Shown here: positions 1 to 8,704 of the stretch, piece by piece | How the letters are laid out: the number at the start of each line of letters is the position of its first letter | Numbering within the stretch: position 1 is the stretch's first letter | Assembly: GCA_900661335.1 (NCBI GenBank) | Contig: CAACVY010000011.1 | Coordinates: 1 to 47,955, forward strand | DNA from: an uncultured bacterium | Lineage (GTDB): Bacteria; Verrucomicrobiota; Kiritimatiellia; PWTM01 | Length of the DNA stretch: 47,955 nt | Direction of reading: 5' to 3' | Program-made: the position numbers and the translations under genes | Notes under the pieces: model-generated | The model's database searches: none | Told to the model about the DNA's origin: nothing | What the model saw: only the letters and a program-made list of their open reading frames with translations

Positions 1-2004
1 GCCTCCTCCGCCGCCCGCATGCGCATCGCGGAGAGTGGAACGGGGGCGACCGCGATTCCTCCGGAGCTGCTGTTCGAATCCGCGGAGCGCGCGGCCGTGT
101 GGTTCGAGCAAGCGACGAATTTGCTTGTATCCTTGTGGATGCGGGGCCTGACCACGCCCATCCACCGCGAACAGATTCTTCGCCCGCTGAGCCGCGGCGG
201 TCGCATCTTGGTGGAGAACGGAGAGGCACGGCCTCGGATGGTGGGCCTGCAAGAGCTGCTCGAGGTGGATCGGGCCGCCGACCGGTTCGCGGAGCAACTG
301 ACTTCGGACCCCCAGCGCCAAGCTGCATGGCGAGAGTTTATTCGGCCGTTTCTCCAGCCCAACCTTGAGTACGCGCCATTGCCGTCGGAGCGGGAGCGCC
401 GGGTTGCGGTCGAGCGAGTGTCACCGGTCACGCGGACGGTTCGGGTGGGAACCACGCTTGTTCAAGCCGGCGAGCGAGTGACCGCGCAGCTCGCGGAGAT
501 ACTGGCCGCTCACGAGCGCGAGCTACGGTCGCGGCTGCGGCCGGCCGACGTATGGCTGTGGGCGCTCGGTTCTTCAGTGTTGTTGGGCGTCGCTGCCGCA
601 TGCACCGTCGCCCTCGTACCCATCGCGGCGCCAGAGGCACTCCGTCGCCGAGTCCACGCAGTGCTGCTGGCCGTGTTGGGAGTGCTGACCACTGGGGCGG
701 CTCGATTGGTGTGGGTGGCCGTGGCACAGGGTTGGGTATCGCGCATGTATGTGGATGCCGTGTTGCCAGTGGGGGTGGGACCGCTTCTGGCCGTCCTTAC
801 TGGTGGCGCTCCCTGGGGGGCGGTTGTCGGCGTGTGGTGTACGCTGGCTGTCCCCGTGTTCGCCACGGACCCCTTCCACGCTCTCTTCCGCGCGGTGGCT
901 ATGGTAACTGTCGCCGTCGTGTTCGGCCGCCAGGTGCGTCAACGGTCCCATGTGCTAACCACGGGCATCTGGATGGGGTTGGCCGGCGCGGCCTTGGTGG
1001 TGGCCCAAGCCTGGCTCACGCGCCATGCTCCGGCTGTGGTGGCGCAGCAGGCCATCGCGACCATCCTGGCTGGGCTCGGGGCCGCGTTGTTGGTTCTTTG
1101 GCTGTTGCCGCCCATCGAAGCCATGTTTCGTGTCACCAGTGACCTTCATCTAATCGAGCTGTCCAATCCCTCGCACCCGTTGCTCAACCGCTTGGCCATG
1201 GAGGCGCCGGGGACCTACCACCACAGCCTCGTCGTGGCCAACCTGGCGCACGCCGCGGCTCAGCGGATCGGAGCGCATGGGTTGCTGGCGCGGGTCGGGG
1301 CGCTCTATCACGACGTAGGCAAACTCGTCAGCCCGAATTTTTTCATCGAAAACATCTCGCCTTCGGTCAATCCCCACGCCCAGCTGCCTGCGCACATGAG
1401 CGCAGCGATCCTAAAATCCCACGTGAAAGAAGGACTCGCCATGGCCCGCCAGTATCGCCTGCCGTGGCCGGTGGCGGAGATCATCGAACAGCACCACGGT
1501 TCATCGCTGATCGCCTTCTTCTATGAGCGCGCCCGCCAAAGCTACGAAGCCGCGCGCGCCCTGGGCGATGCGACGGCCGTGGAGCCGGACATCTCCAAGT
1601 TCCGGTACGAAGGCGCACCGCCCCAATCCCGCGAGGCGGCGATCATCATGTTGGCCGATGCGGTCGAAGCGGCCGTCCGCTCGCTCCCCCATCCGACGGC
1701 CGAGCAAATTGCCCAGACGGCGGCCGAGGTCGTGCGGCGCCGGTTCGTGGACGGGGATTTGGACGAGTCGCCGCTGACCGCGGCTGAACTGCGGCAGGTG
1801 GTGGAGGCGTTCACATCCACCCTGACCAGCATGTATCATGGCCGCGTGGTGACTCATGACACCGGCGATTCGAATCCTCAATCGAACACGGAGTCCGCTG
1901 CGCCTCGCAGCGCTGCAGAGGCTCGCGGAGTGGTTGGCGAGACGTCGGACACTCCGAACTCCACGCCGCCGATGGGCGGAGATCACGGTGCTTTTGGTTC
2001 GTGA
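1..2004 (+). CDS. pgpH: 7TM-HD family cyclic-di-AMP phosphodiesterase, PgpH-like (5' end outside window)
   Basis: Membrane-bound HD-domain phosphodiesterase of the PgpH/YqfF family, which is known to hydrolyse cyclic di-AMP. The frame is open from base 1, and the first ATG is at 19, so the true start is probably upstream. Counting from that ATG, the extracytoplasmic 7TM-HDED part fills roughly residues 1-170. Six or seven hydrophobic helices follow at about 178-375, ending in the LLPPIEAMF stretch. The cytoplasmic HD domain then shows H401-H402, the metal pair H431-D432 in LYHDVGK, H492-H493 and D547 in MLADAVEAA. Homology to the family seems to end near residue 612 (SMYHGRV). The last 50 or so residues are Ser/Thr/Pro-rich and lie over the start of ybeY. 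The order pgpH-ybeY-recO resembles the conserved pgpH-ybeY-era-recO neighbourhood of other phyla. Confidence in the family is high. Confidence 0.93.
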   Translation, partial: ASSAARMRIAESGTGATAIPPELLFESAERAAVWFEQATNLLVSLWMRGLTTPIHREQILRPLSRGGRILVENGEARPRMVGLQELLEVDRAADRFAEQLTSDPQRQAAWREFIRPFLQPNLEYAPLPSERERRVAVERVSPVTRTVRVGTTLVQAGERVTAQLAEILAAHERELRSRLRPADVWLWALGSSVLLGVAAACTVALVPIAAPEALRRRVHAVLLAVLGVLTTGAARLVWVAVAQGWVSRMYVDAVLPVGVGPLLAVLTGGAPWGAVVGVWCTLAVPVFATDPFHALFRAVAMVTVAVVFGRQVRQRSHVLTTGIWMGLAGAALVVAQAWLTRHAPAVVAQQAIATILAGLGAALLVLWLLPPIEAMFRVTSDLHLIELSNPSHPLLNRLAMEAPGTYHHSLVVANLAHAAAQRIGAHGLLARVGALYHDVGKLVSPNFFIENISPSVNPHAQLPAHMSAAILKSHVKEGLAMARQYRLPWPVAEIIEQHHGSSLIAFFYERARQSYEAARALGDATAVEPDISKFRYEGAPPQSREAAIIMLADAVEAAVRSLPHPTAEQIAQTAAEVVRRRFVDGDLDESPLTAAELRQVVEAFTSTLTSMYHGRVVTHDTGDSNPQSNTESAAPRSAAEARGVVGETSDTPNSTPPMGGDHGAFGS

Positions 2005-2335
2005 CCGTGAAATTGCCCAGGCCCACGCCCGGTGCTTCGGCGATGCCCAACCCACGGATGTGATCACTCAGGCCTACCGACCCATCCCGCCCGAACGCAG
2101 TTGGCGGGCGGACATTCTGATCAACCTCGACCGCGCCCGGCGACCTCCCAGAGGTGGCTCGCCGGATCGTGAACTTGCGCTGTACCTCGCCCATGGGTTC
2201 GACCACCTGATGGGCGGGCGCGACGGAACCGCCACCGCGCGAGCCCGTATGCTCCGTCGCGAACGGCGGTGGCTGGCAGCTGCTCGACGGGAAGGCGTGC
2301 CGCTGGAATTCGGGCTGGGTGAGACACCATCGTGA
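1856..2335 (+). CDS. ybeY: Endoribonuclease YbeY (16S rRNA maturation / ribosome quality control)
   Basis: Single-domain UPF0054 metalloprotein of 159 residues, the normal family size. YbeY is a metal-dependent RNase involved in 16S rRNA 3'-end maturation and late ribosome quality control. The substrate-groove motif appears as TDVITQAY (usually TDVLSFP). The metal site is H113-G-F-D-H117-x5-D123, followed by the expected M..RE helix. The third ligand is Asp instead of the usual His, and the LH of the canonical HGxLHL motif is DH here. The N-terminal strand of the fold needs the start at 1856, so the gene overlaps the 3' end of the pgpH-like gene by 149 bp in another frame. Its stop overlaps the GTG of recO (GTGA), which suggests translational coupling. 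The sequence is Arg-rich and divergent, but length, motif spacing and context agree. Confidence 0.85.
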   Translation: MTPAIRILNRTRSPLRLAALQRLAEWLARRRTLRTPRRRWAEITVLLVRDREIAQAHARCFGDAQPTDVITQAYRPIPPERSWRADILINLDRARRPPRGGSPDRELALYLAHGFDHLMGGRDGTATARARMLRRERRWLAAARREGVPLEFGLGETPS

Positions 2336-3132
2336 GCCGGCTGTGCCACGATCTGGCGATTGCGCTCCGCTTCATCCCTTGGAGCAACACTTCGCGAATC
2401 GTCCTCTGGTTCGGGCGGGACTTCGGCCGTATCACCGTCCTGGCCCGCGGGGCGCTTCGCCCGAAAAGTTTCCTCCTCGGTCAGGCCGACCTTTTCGCCA
2501 CCAGTGACCTGGTCTTTTACCACCATGGCCCCGAAGGGCTACACTGGATCCGTGAATGCGCCCTGATCCAGCCCCGGCCGGGATTGCGACGCGAGTGGCG
2601 CGCGGCCGCGGCTGCATCGTATCTGGCGGACTTCATTGCCCGCGTCATCCCGTCGGACGTTCCCCAACCCTCTCTGTTCGACGTGTTCACGCAAGCGTTG
2701 GACGCATTGGACCGGGCGACGGACCCTTGGCGCGTGGTGACATGGTTCGAGTTGCGGTTCCTGTGGATGGAAGGCCTTGCACCACGCCTGTGCCATTGCG
2801 CCGTCTGCGCGCGCGAACTGGGCGAAGAAGAAACGTACTGGCAGCCCTCCCGTGGTGGCGCTGTCTGTGCGTCTTGTGCGAGGGAGTCTGGGGCGGCGTC
2901 CTCGCAGCCGGTACTACCCGCGCACGTGCTCTCTGCACTCCGTGCGTGGCAACGAGCGCTCTCACCCACGGACCCTTGGACCGTCCCATGGACCGCCGAA
3001 GATCGAGCCGCGGCTTGGCGGTGGCTGGGCGACTTCCTCCGCTATCATCTGCACGTACGTTTGCTTAGCCGTGACATTGCTTCCGAGTGGTGGTCGTTCC
3101 CAGGCCCGCGCGCCACCGGACCGCTCCGCTGA
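2332..3132 (+). CDS. recO: DNA repair protein RecO
   Basis: RecO loads RecA onto SSB-coated single-stranded DNA in the RecFOR recombination pathway. The 266-residue protein has an N-terminal OB-fold-like region (TSRIVLWFGRDFGRITVLARGA) and a central helical part. A zinc-ribbon follows with C156-x2-C159 and C179-x2-C182 (C154 lies just before it). The C-terminal helical tail contains the typical FLRYHL. The start is a GTG that overlaps the ybeY stop by 4 nt, so translation is probably coupled. It is the last gene of the pgpH-ybeY-recO group. I see no clear rho-independent terminator downstream. Confidence 0.88.
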   Translation: MSRLCHDLAIALRFIPWSNTSRIVLWFGRDFGRITVLARGALRPKSFLLGQADLFATSDLVFYHHGPEGLHWIRECALIQPRPGLRREWRAAAAASYLADFIARVIPSDVPQPSLFDVFTQALDALDRATDPWRVVTWFELRFLWMEGLAPRLCHCAVCARELGEEETYWQPSRGGAVCASCARESGAASSQPVLPAHVLSALRAWQRALSPTDPWTVPWTAEDRAAAWRWLGDFLRYHLHVRLLSRDIASEWWSFPGPRATGPLR

Positions 3133-3770
3133 GTCGGTTTCGTGTTCGTGCAAACCTCTCCCATGAACCGCCCGGCGGCTGAGGTGTTCCACCGAGGATG
3201 TGGGGCACTTCGGTCCGCGTCGACCTGTATAGAGCGGAACTGGCGCAGACCCTCCAAACTTCCATGATGCCGCGCCCGCTTGGTGTCTCCTTCCACGAGC
3301 GCTAGGTGCGTTCACAGCGTTCACTGAGCTCGCCGGGCGCTTTCGTTGTGCGCGGGTTAGGAGGAAGCGTGAATGCGCGATTGGCATTCCTTTCGATCGG
3401 TCGGCCGTGCGATGGGTCTAGCTGACCTTGAAGCCAAGCGATCGGGCCGGCCTTGCGGCATGGCACGCTCCATCACCGTCTTTTGTCGGTCGGGACGCCA
3501 ACAAGTGACCTTGCGAGCCACAGACACGTCGTTCCGCGAGAATAAGGCGACAAACTATGCTTGATGCCATGGTGCTCCTAACTGCCTTCTCCGCCATTCG
3601 CGCGCGCTGCGGCCGAACAATCCCGGTTTCATCGGCCGGCGCACCCAGGAGCACGCAAACTTGTGACTCGGTTAGGGGAAACCTCAAGCCAATGCGCCGG
3701 ACGTACTGCGTCGTGGCTAACTGAGCGATCTGCAAGCGCAAGTGTCGTCGCTCTGCCTGAACCGGGGGTG
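3133..3770. other. Intergenic stretch, no supported gene
   Basis: About 640 bases between recO and the regulator's control region. The short open frames here (for example + strand 3373-3564) have no recognisable motif and unconvincing composition. I see no RNA gene, no clear terminator and no repeat. Confidence 0.5.
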
Positions 3771-3808
3771 TTGACTTTTCAGTTCAAGTTGTTCATTTTA
3801 TTTTGAAC
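3771..3808 (+). promoter_or_regulatory. Putative promoter and operator of the GbsR/MarR-type regulator
   Basis: A TTGACT hexamer at 3771-3776 could be a -35 element. The AT-rich block that follows (about 3794-3802) would hold a poor -10. A perfect inverted repeat, GTTCAA (3782-3787) and TTGAAC (3803-3808), overlaps the spacer and the -10, and a further GTTCA lies at 3791-3795. This is where an autoregulating MarR-family dimer would be expected to bind, 21 bases before the start codon at 3829. Operator function is inferred. Confidence 0.45.
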
Positions 3809-3828
3809 GAAGCCAAACGCACAGGACC

Positions 3829-4392
3829 ATGACGAACATGGCTCGCGCGGTGACCCAACCAGTGACGAATGGGACACAGACGGCCGAGAAAGCCGGAGGG
3901 GTCGAGACCATCATTCGCAGCGCGCACGACCGGGTGGTGCGCGAAATTGTGGATCTCTTCGTTCGTCTGGCGGAAGTCGCGGGCCTTCCGCGCTCTATCG
4001 GAGAGCTTTACGGCTATCTGTACGTCGCCGATGCGCCGCTGCCGATGGATGTGCTCACATCCGAGTTGGGATTGAGCAAGGGCGCGGTGAGCCAGGGTCT
4101 TCGACTGCTGCGGTCGTTTGGGGCGGTGCGAACGGTGTATGTGCCCGGCGACCGCCGCGATCACTTCGTGGCGGAGCGTGAACTGAAAAAGTTGGCGGCG
4201 GGCTATCTCAACGAAAAAGTTCTGCCCCATATCCGCCGCGGGGACGAGCGGTTGAAAGAGATTCGCGCGTTGATCGCACAGACCAACGGCGGAGATCGGA
4301 AGATTCTGCAGGAGCGGCTCCAGCGGCTGATCCGCTGGCACCAGCGGGCAGCCAAACTGATCCCGCTGCTCTTGCGGTTATTGCAACAGTGA
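3829..4392 (+). CDS. GbsR/MarR-family transcriptional regulator
   Basis: The 187-residue protein has a winged-helix DNA-binding region at about 60-115. It contains LYGYLYVADAPLPMDVL, the recognition-helix stretch GLSKGAVSQGLRLLRSFGAV, and a wing with VYVPGDRRDHF. A long charged helical C-terminus follows, probably a dimerisation region. This is the pattern of GbsR-like MarR proteins, which often repress membrane or polysaccharide genes. ATG at 3829 gives the full N-terminal helix; another ATG at 3838 is possible. It stands alone between the housekeeping operon and the polysaccharide cluster, preceded by an inverted repeat, so it is a candidate regulator of the cluster and of itself. The ligand is unknown. 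Confidence 0.8.
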   Translation: MTNMARAVTQPVTNGTQTAEKAGGVETIIRSAHDRVVREIVDLFVRLAEVAGLPRSIGELYGYLYVADAPLPMDVLTSELGLSKGAVSQGLRLLRSFGAVRTVYVPGDRRDHFVAERELKKLAAGYLNEKVLPHIRRGDERLKEIRALIAQTNGGDRKILQERLQRLIRWHQRAAKLIPLLLRLLQQ

Positions 4393-4570
4393 AGCCAAGG
4401 AAGCCGCGAGGGTGGCGGCATGGGTCGTCGAGCGCCAGATGTGCGCGGACGGCCAAGGGCGGTAGCCTGCCTTCGTGCATCGTCGTGCCTAGGCTTGGCC
4501 GACTTTCGCGACGGGCAAGGAAAGTTCCAACGCCGACCTCACGTGCGGTGGAAAGATCCGAAAGCCTGTT

Positions 4571-5692
4571 ATGAACGTACCTTTGCTTGATTTGAAAGCT
4601 CAGTACGAACGGATTCGAGAAGAAATTGAGCCGGCGATTCGCGAGGTGATCGAATCACAGCAGTTCATCAACGGGCCGGCCGTGGGCGCGCTGGAGGTCG
4701 CCGTGGCCGCGTACTGCGGGGTGGAGCATGCCGTCGGGGTCTCCTCGGGCACGGATGCGCTGCTGGTGTCCCTCATGGCCGAGGGGATCGGGCCGGGCGA
4801 CGAGGTGATCACCAGCCCCTATACATTTTTCGCCACCGTGGGCTCGATCGTTCGTGTGGGGGCACGGCCGGTGTTCGTGGACATCGACCCAGTCACCTTC
4901 AACCTGCGCGCGGACTTGATCGAACAGGCGGTGACGCCACGAACCCGGGCCATCATCCCTGTGCATTTGTTCGGGCAGCTGGCGGACATGGAATGCATAG
5001 GCCAGGTTGCCAAAGCGTACCGCTTGGTGGTCATCGAGGATGCCTGTCAAGCCATCGGCGCCGAGCACCGAGGCCGTCGGGCCGGCGCGTGGGGCCACTA
5101 CGGATGTTTTTCCTTCTTTCCGTCCAAAAACTTGGGCGGATTCGGCGACGGCGGCATGGTGACCTGCCGGGAGGCCGCCCGGGCCGAGAAGGTTCGCTTG
5201 CTGCGGATGCACGGGATGCATCCGAAATACGTGCACCGGCTGGTCGGCGGCAATTTCCGGCTCGATACGTTGCAAGCCGCAGTGCTCTTGGCCAAGCTGC
5301 GGCACCTCGACGAGTGGACCGCGGCTCGTCAGCGGAACGCGGCGCGGTATGCGCGGCTGTTTCGTGAGAGCGGGCTGCTGGAGCGCGAGTGGGTTCAACT
5401 GCCCGTCGTGAAGACCGACCGGCATGTGTTCAACCAGTATGTGATCCGAGCTCGCCGGCGCGACGAACTCGTGGCGCACCTGCGGCAACACGGGATTGGG
5501 TGCGAGATCTACTACCCGATTCCCTTGCATTTGCAAGAGTGCTTCCGAAATCTGGGCTATCGCGAAGGTGATTTTCCCGAAGCGGAACGCGCGGCCCGCG
5601 AGACGCTGGCTCTGCCCGTGTATCCGGAACTCACCGACGAACAAGCGGTCCGAGTCGTCTCCGTCATCGCAGACTTCTTTTCGTTGAATTGA
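4571..5692 (+). CDS. DegT/DnrJ/EryC1/StrS-family sugar aminotransferase (PLP-dependent)
   Basis: PLP-dependent aminotransferase that acts on nucleotide-linked keto-sugars to make amino sugars. The 373 residues match the family's usual 360-400. It opens with the hallmark [17 protein letters not shown]. It has the cofactor loop [11 protein letters not shown]157 in [11 protein letters not shown] (contacts the PLP ring nitrogen) and the Schiff-base lysine K186 in [33 protein letters not shown] and the C-terminal [15 protein letters not shown] are also typical. The sequence resembles the WbpE/WlbC branch, which makes UDP-GlcNAc(3NH2)A, but substrate cannot be read with confidence. It is the first gene of the polysaccharide cluster, 178 bp after the regulator. 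The WbpD-like acetyltransferase at 32.6 kb could act on its product. Confidence 0.92.
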   Translation: MNVPLLDLKAQYERIREEIEPAIREVIESQQFINGPAVGALEVAVAAYCGVEHAVGVSSGTDALLVSLMAEGIGPGDEVITSPYTFFATVGSIVRVGARPVFVDIDPVTFNLRADLIEQAVTPRTRAIIPVHLFGQLADMECIGQVAKAYRLVVIEDACQAIGAEHRGRRAGAWGHYGCFSFFPSKNLGGFGDGGMVTCREAARAEKVRLLRMHGMHPKYVHRLVGGNFRLDTLQAAVLLAKLRHLDEWTAARQRNAARYARLFRESGLLEREWVQLPVVKTDRHVFNQYVIRARRRDELVAHLRQHGIGCEIYYPIPLHLQECFRNLGYREGDFPEAERAARETLALPVYPELTDEQAVRVVSVIADFFSLN

Positions 5693-5815
5693 GTTGCCGC
5701 GGGACGGTCGACTCTTCGACGTCGAGAGCTTCGTACGCACTCATTGCAGTCCGCTCGTTCGAGCTGTCTAGAGAAAGCCGTTTGAATGACGAGTTGGTTG
5801 AATCGAGGTTTTCAA

Positions 5816-6232
5816 ATGTCCGGAGCGCACCACGTGTTGGACTTCGAGCGGTTGGCTGAGACCATTCGCCACGCTTCTCCCGACGTGGTATTCGCGGTAG
5901 TTCTTGGCTCCGCAGCAGGAGGCATTTTGCGGCCTGGCTCGGATCTGGATCTTGGTCTTTTCATTGCTGACATCTCTCGGGCGTGGGCGGTGCGTTCAGC
6001 AGTGGGTCAGGCGCTAGAAGGCTTACTGCCCGGTGTGCCGATCGACCTCGGCATTTTGAACAATGCCGATCCTGTGTACCGCTTTGAAGCTGCCTCCGGG
6101 CGGCTGCTCTTCACTCGTGACCTCGAAGCGTGGCTCGAATTTTTTTCGCGGGCCGCTCGGGAGTATGAATACCAGATGGCCGACTACGAGCGACAGCGCC
6201 GGTACCGAATGGAGGCACGACGTGAGAATTAA
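5816..6232 (+). CDS. mntA: MntA-like minimal nucleotidyltransferase (antitoxin of a HepT/MntA pair)
   Basis: Small nucleotidyltransferase-fold protein of 138 residues. It has the MntA signature GS-x10-DxD: G31-S32, then D43 and D45 in GSAAGG...GSDLDLGLF. MntA antitoxins transfer AMP from ATP to a tyrosine of the partner HEPN RNase and silence it. ATG at 5816 is preferred because GAGG lies 7 nt upstream; an in-frame ATG at 5786 would add 10 residues. The partner hepT starts inside the last codons of this gene (GTG at 6222), the usual coupled arrangement. The pair sits between polysaccharide genes. A housekeeping role of the nucleotidyltransferase cannot be excluded. Confidence 0.82.
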   Translation: MSGAHHVLDFERLAETIRHASPDVVFAVVLGSAAGGILRPGSDLDLGLFIADISRAWAVRSAVGQALEGLLPGVPIDLGILNNADPVYRFEAASGRLLFTRDLEAWLEFFSRAAREYEYQMADYERQRRYRMEARREN

Positions 6233-6670
6233 CGGGGTGATTCAACGGAAATTTGCGTTGATGGACGAGTATCTTGTTCAACTCAGCCAACGGCTGCGGG
6301 GCGTTTCACGGGAACGGTTCGTCGAGGATTGGGGGCTGCGCGCCATGACGGAGCGAGCCCTGCAGGTGTGTCTGGAAATCGTCATTGACGTGGCAGAACG
6401 TTGGTTGGCGTTAAAAGCGCAGGGCCGGCGGCAAGCGGCGCTGAGTGCATCAACAAACTTGCTATACTGGGCGTGATCAAGACGCCAGAACCCTATACGG
6501 AGATGATTCGATTTCGGAACCTGCTGGTTCATCAGTACGAGACGGTGGACCCGCTCATTTTGTACAACATTGCCATGACACGGCTGGCTGATTTCCGTCG
6601 GTTCCGTGATGAAATCGACGCTGCGCTTCAATCCCATGATGGAAACGAGCCCAGGACACCCAGTGAGTAG
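6222..6670 (+). pseudogene. hepT: HepT-like HEPN RNase toxin with a frameshift
   Basis: HEPN-domain protein that would be the RNase toxin of a HepT/MntA module. The first part reads from GTG 6222 (VRINGVIQRKFALMDEYL ... AERWLALK). The continuation (SAGPAASGAECINKLAILG ...) is in another frame and carries the catalytic motif R-x4-H-x-Y in FRNLLVHQYE, ending at 6670. One extra A in the AAAA run at 6413-6416 would join both parts into a normal protein of about 149 residues. As given, the first frame stops at 6476 before the catalytic motif, so the toxin would be inactive. Alternatives are a sequencing or assembly error in the homopolymer, or ribosomal slippage on the A run. Family assignment is good; the functional state is uncertain. 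Confidence 0.75.
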
Positions 6671-7003
6671 CCGGGGGGGAAGTGCGAGTAACTCGCTGCG
6701 CGTCTGAAGGCCTGGCGGTGTCCGCGACCATTCCGACGCGCATCATCGCAAGCTTTTGCGACCACTGTACGGGCACACAGCTCGTGGTGAGGCATCTGCG
6801 TTGGAAAATGAGCGCTCTACTCCAACATTGGTTAGGCGAGGCGAGTGCAGACTGCATGCGCGAAGTGAGCTGTACAGCGACACAGAATTTCTATAAGAAC
6901 CTTGTCTGTGGATTGCGGCAGTCACCCATGTCCTAAAGCCGTGGAGGCGACCGCGTCTCATACAAACTTGTTCCACATTTAGCATTGGAGCGAAGGAGAA
7001 CAC
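6671..7003. other. Intergenic stretch, no supported gene
   Basis: About 330 bases between hepT and the carbamoyltransferase. It has only short frames without motifs. A ribosome binding site (GAAGGAG) lies at the right end, just before the ATG at 7004. Confidence 0.5.
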
Positions 7004-8704
7004 ATGACAAACGTACTAGGCATTCACATCGGTCACGACAGCAGCGTTGCGCTTGTTCGTGACGGACGCATAGTAGCCGATGCAGCGGAAGAGCGGTTTA
7101 CACGAATCAAGCACTATTGTGGACTGCCGATTCATGCGCTGGACTATTGCTTGAGGTCCTGCGATTTGAGCATGGCAGACATTGACGTAGTGGCCATCCC
7201 AACAGCGGCCAGTTTACCGGATCTCAATTTTTTGCTGGATCTTAAGGGAAGTCGCCGAGAACCCGTCAGCACGCGGCGGTTCGTTCTAGACACGGTTCGA
7301 ACTATCTTGGGCAGACAACAGCGCCGGCCGCCCCTTTACCTTAAACGGTTCCCGCTTGCGGAGCGAACGGAAATCGTCCATGTCGAACACCACCTCGCTC
7401 ACGCTGCTTCTGCCTATTACACGTCAGGACGGCGGGAAAAACAGCTGATTGTCACCATGGATGGTGCTGGGGATGGGTACTCGGTTTGTATCTGGCGAGG
7501 AGAAAACGGCAAAATCATGCCTCTGGAAAAATTTCCCACTAGTGGGTCTCTGGGTTGGTTCTACAGCAATGTGACTGAGGCTCTAGGCTGGTGGCATGGA
7601 GATGGGGAAGGCAAAACCATGGGGTTAGCCCCCTATGGCGACGCGTCAAAGGCCAAGGGGGTGTTGGAAGGATTCTATCCCAAATTTGGTGACGGTCGCC
7701 TTGTAAAACCGCACCGGTTTCTTGGTGCGTCGTATTGGAACGAGGCTGGGGCGATTCAGTGGCATTTCGATGATGCGGACGAAATCCGGCAGCTCGTAGA
7801 GCGATATGGACGGGAATCGATTGCGGCTGAAGCACAGCGTATTCTCGAGGAACAAACCAAAGAAATAATTTTCCCTTGGATGGAAAAGGAAAAAACCGCC
7901 AATCTGAGTTGTGCGGGCGGCGTTTTTCTCAATGTGAAATTGAATCAGCGTCTGTGGGAATCTGGAAAAATCGCCCATCATCACATCTATCCCAATGCCG
8001 GCGATTCCGGCTTGGCTGCGGGTGCGGCTTTGTATGCTTACTATCAAGCGCACCCTGATGCGCCTATCAATAAAATCGAAGACCTCTACTGGGGCCCAAG
8101 CTACTCAGACGACGAAATTGAACGGATACTCCGCCTTCGCAATCTGTCTTACCGACGTGTGGAGAATATCGAGGAATTCACTGCCCGCCAGCTCGCAAAT
8201 GGCAGAATCGTTGGGTGGTTTCAAGGTCGGATGGAAAGTGGGCCGCGCGCACTAGGCAACCGGTCGATCCTAATGAGCGCCAACAGGCCAGAAAACAAGG
8301 ACATTCTAAATGCCCGTGTAAAATTCCGCGAAGCTTTCCGTCCGTTTTGTCCGTCACTCCTATGGGAATACCGTGGTGACTACCTCGAACGCCCCCGTGA
8401 TGAATTCTTCATGATCACCTCGTTTGATTGTCGCCCCGCAAAACGCTCGCAGGTGCCGGCAGTTGTCCATGTGGATGGGACAGTTCGTCCGCAAACGGTC
8501 AAACAGGACTTCAACCCTCGTTTCTGGAAGCTACTCTGCGAATTTGGTCGCCTCACTGGAGAACCTCTGTTGCTGAATACATCATTTAATCTGATGGGCG
8601 AACCGATTGTATGCCATCCTCGTGAAGCGATCCGCTGCTTTTGCGATTGTGGTTTGGATCTTCTAGTACTAAGCAACTTTGTACTGCAAAAAGATGGTGG
8701 TTAA
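7004..8704 (+). CDS. NodU/CmcH/TobZ-family O-carbamoyltransferase
   Basis: Transfers a carbamoyl group from carbamoyl phosphate, via carbamoyl-adenylate, to a hydroxyl of a sugar or other small molecule. The 566-residue length is typical. The N-terminal Kae1-like domain begins GIHIGHDSSVALVRDG. It has the metal-binding histidines in HVEHHLAHAASAYY (H126, H129/H130, H133), the loop MDGAGDGYSV and GEGKTMGLAPYG. The C-terminal domain has GRMESGPRALGNRSIL (408-423), REAFRPFCPS and LLLNTSFNLMGEPIV. GAAGGAG precedes the ATG, a strong ribosome binding site. In this setting it probably carbamoylates a sugar of the surface polysaccharide, as NodU does for Nod factors. The acceptor is inferred. Confidence 0.93.
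   Translation: MTNVLGIHIGHDSSVALVRDGRIVADAAEERFTRIKHYCGLPIHALDYCLRSCDLSMADIDVVAIPTAASLPDLNFLLDLKGSRREPVSTRRFVLDTVRTILGRQQRRPPLYLKRFPLAERTEIVHVEHHLAHAASAYYTSGRREKQLIVTMDGAGDGYSVCIWRGENGKIMPLEKFPTSGSLGWFYSNVTEALGWWHGDGEGKTMGLAPYGDASKAKGVLEGFYPKFGDGRLVKPHRFLGASYWNEAGAIQWHFDDADEIRQLVERYGRESIAAEAQRILEEQTKEIIFPWMEKEKTANLSCAGGVFLNVKLNQRLWESGKIAHHHIYPNAGDSGLAAGAALYAYYQAHPDAPINKIEDLYWGPSYSDDEIERILRLRNLSYRRVENIEEFTARQLANGRIVGWFQGRMESGPRALGNRSILMSANRPENKDILNARVKFREAFRPFCPSLLWEYRGDYLERPRDEFFMITSFDCRPAKRSQVPAVVHVDGTVRPQTVKQDFNPRFWKLLCEFGRLTGEPLLLNTSFNLMGEPIVCHPREAIRCFCDCGLDLLVLSNFVLQKDGG

Noticed and set aside
4655-5740. A 361-codon - strand open frame opposite the aminotransferase
   Set aside because: It is the antisense shadow of a certain PLP aminotransferase in GC-rich DNA, and its translation shows no family motif.
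5816-6670. The MntA/HepT pair as part of a new defence island
   Set aside because: Both proteins belong to a known toxin-antitoxin type, and no other defence gene lies nearby. Their position among polysaccharide genes seems incidental.
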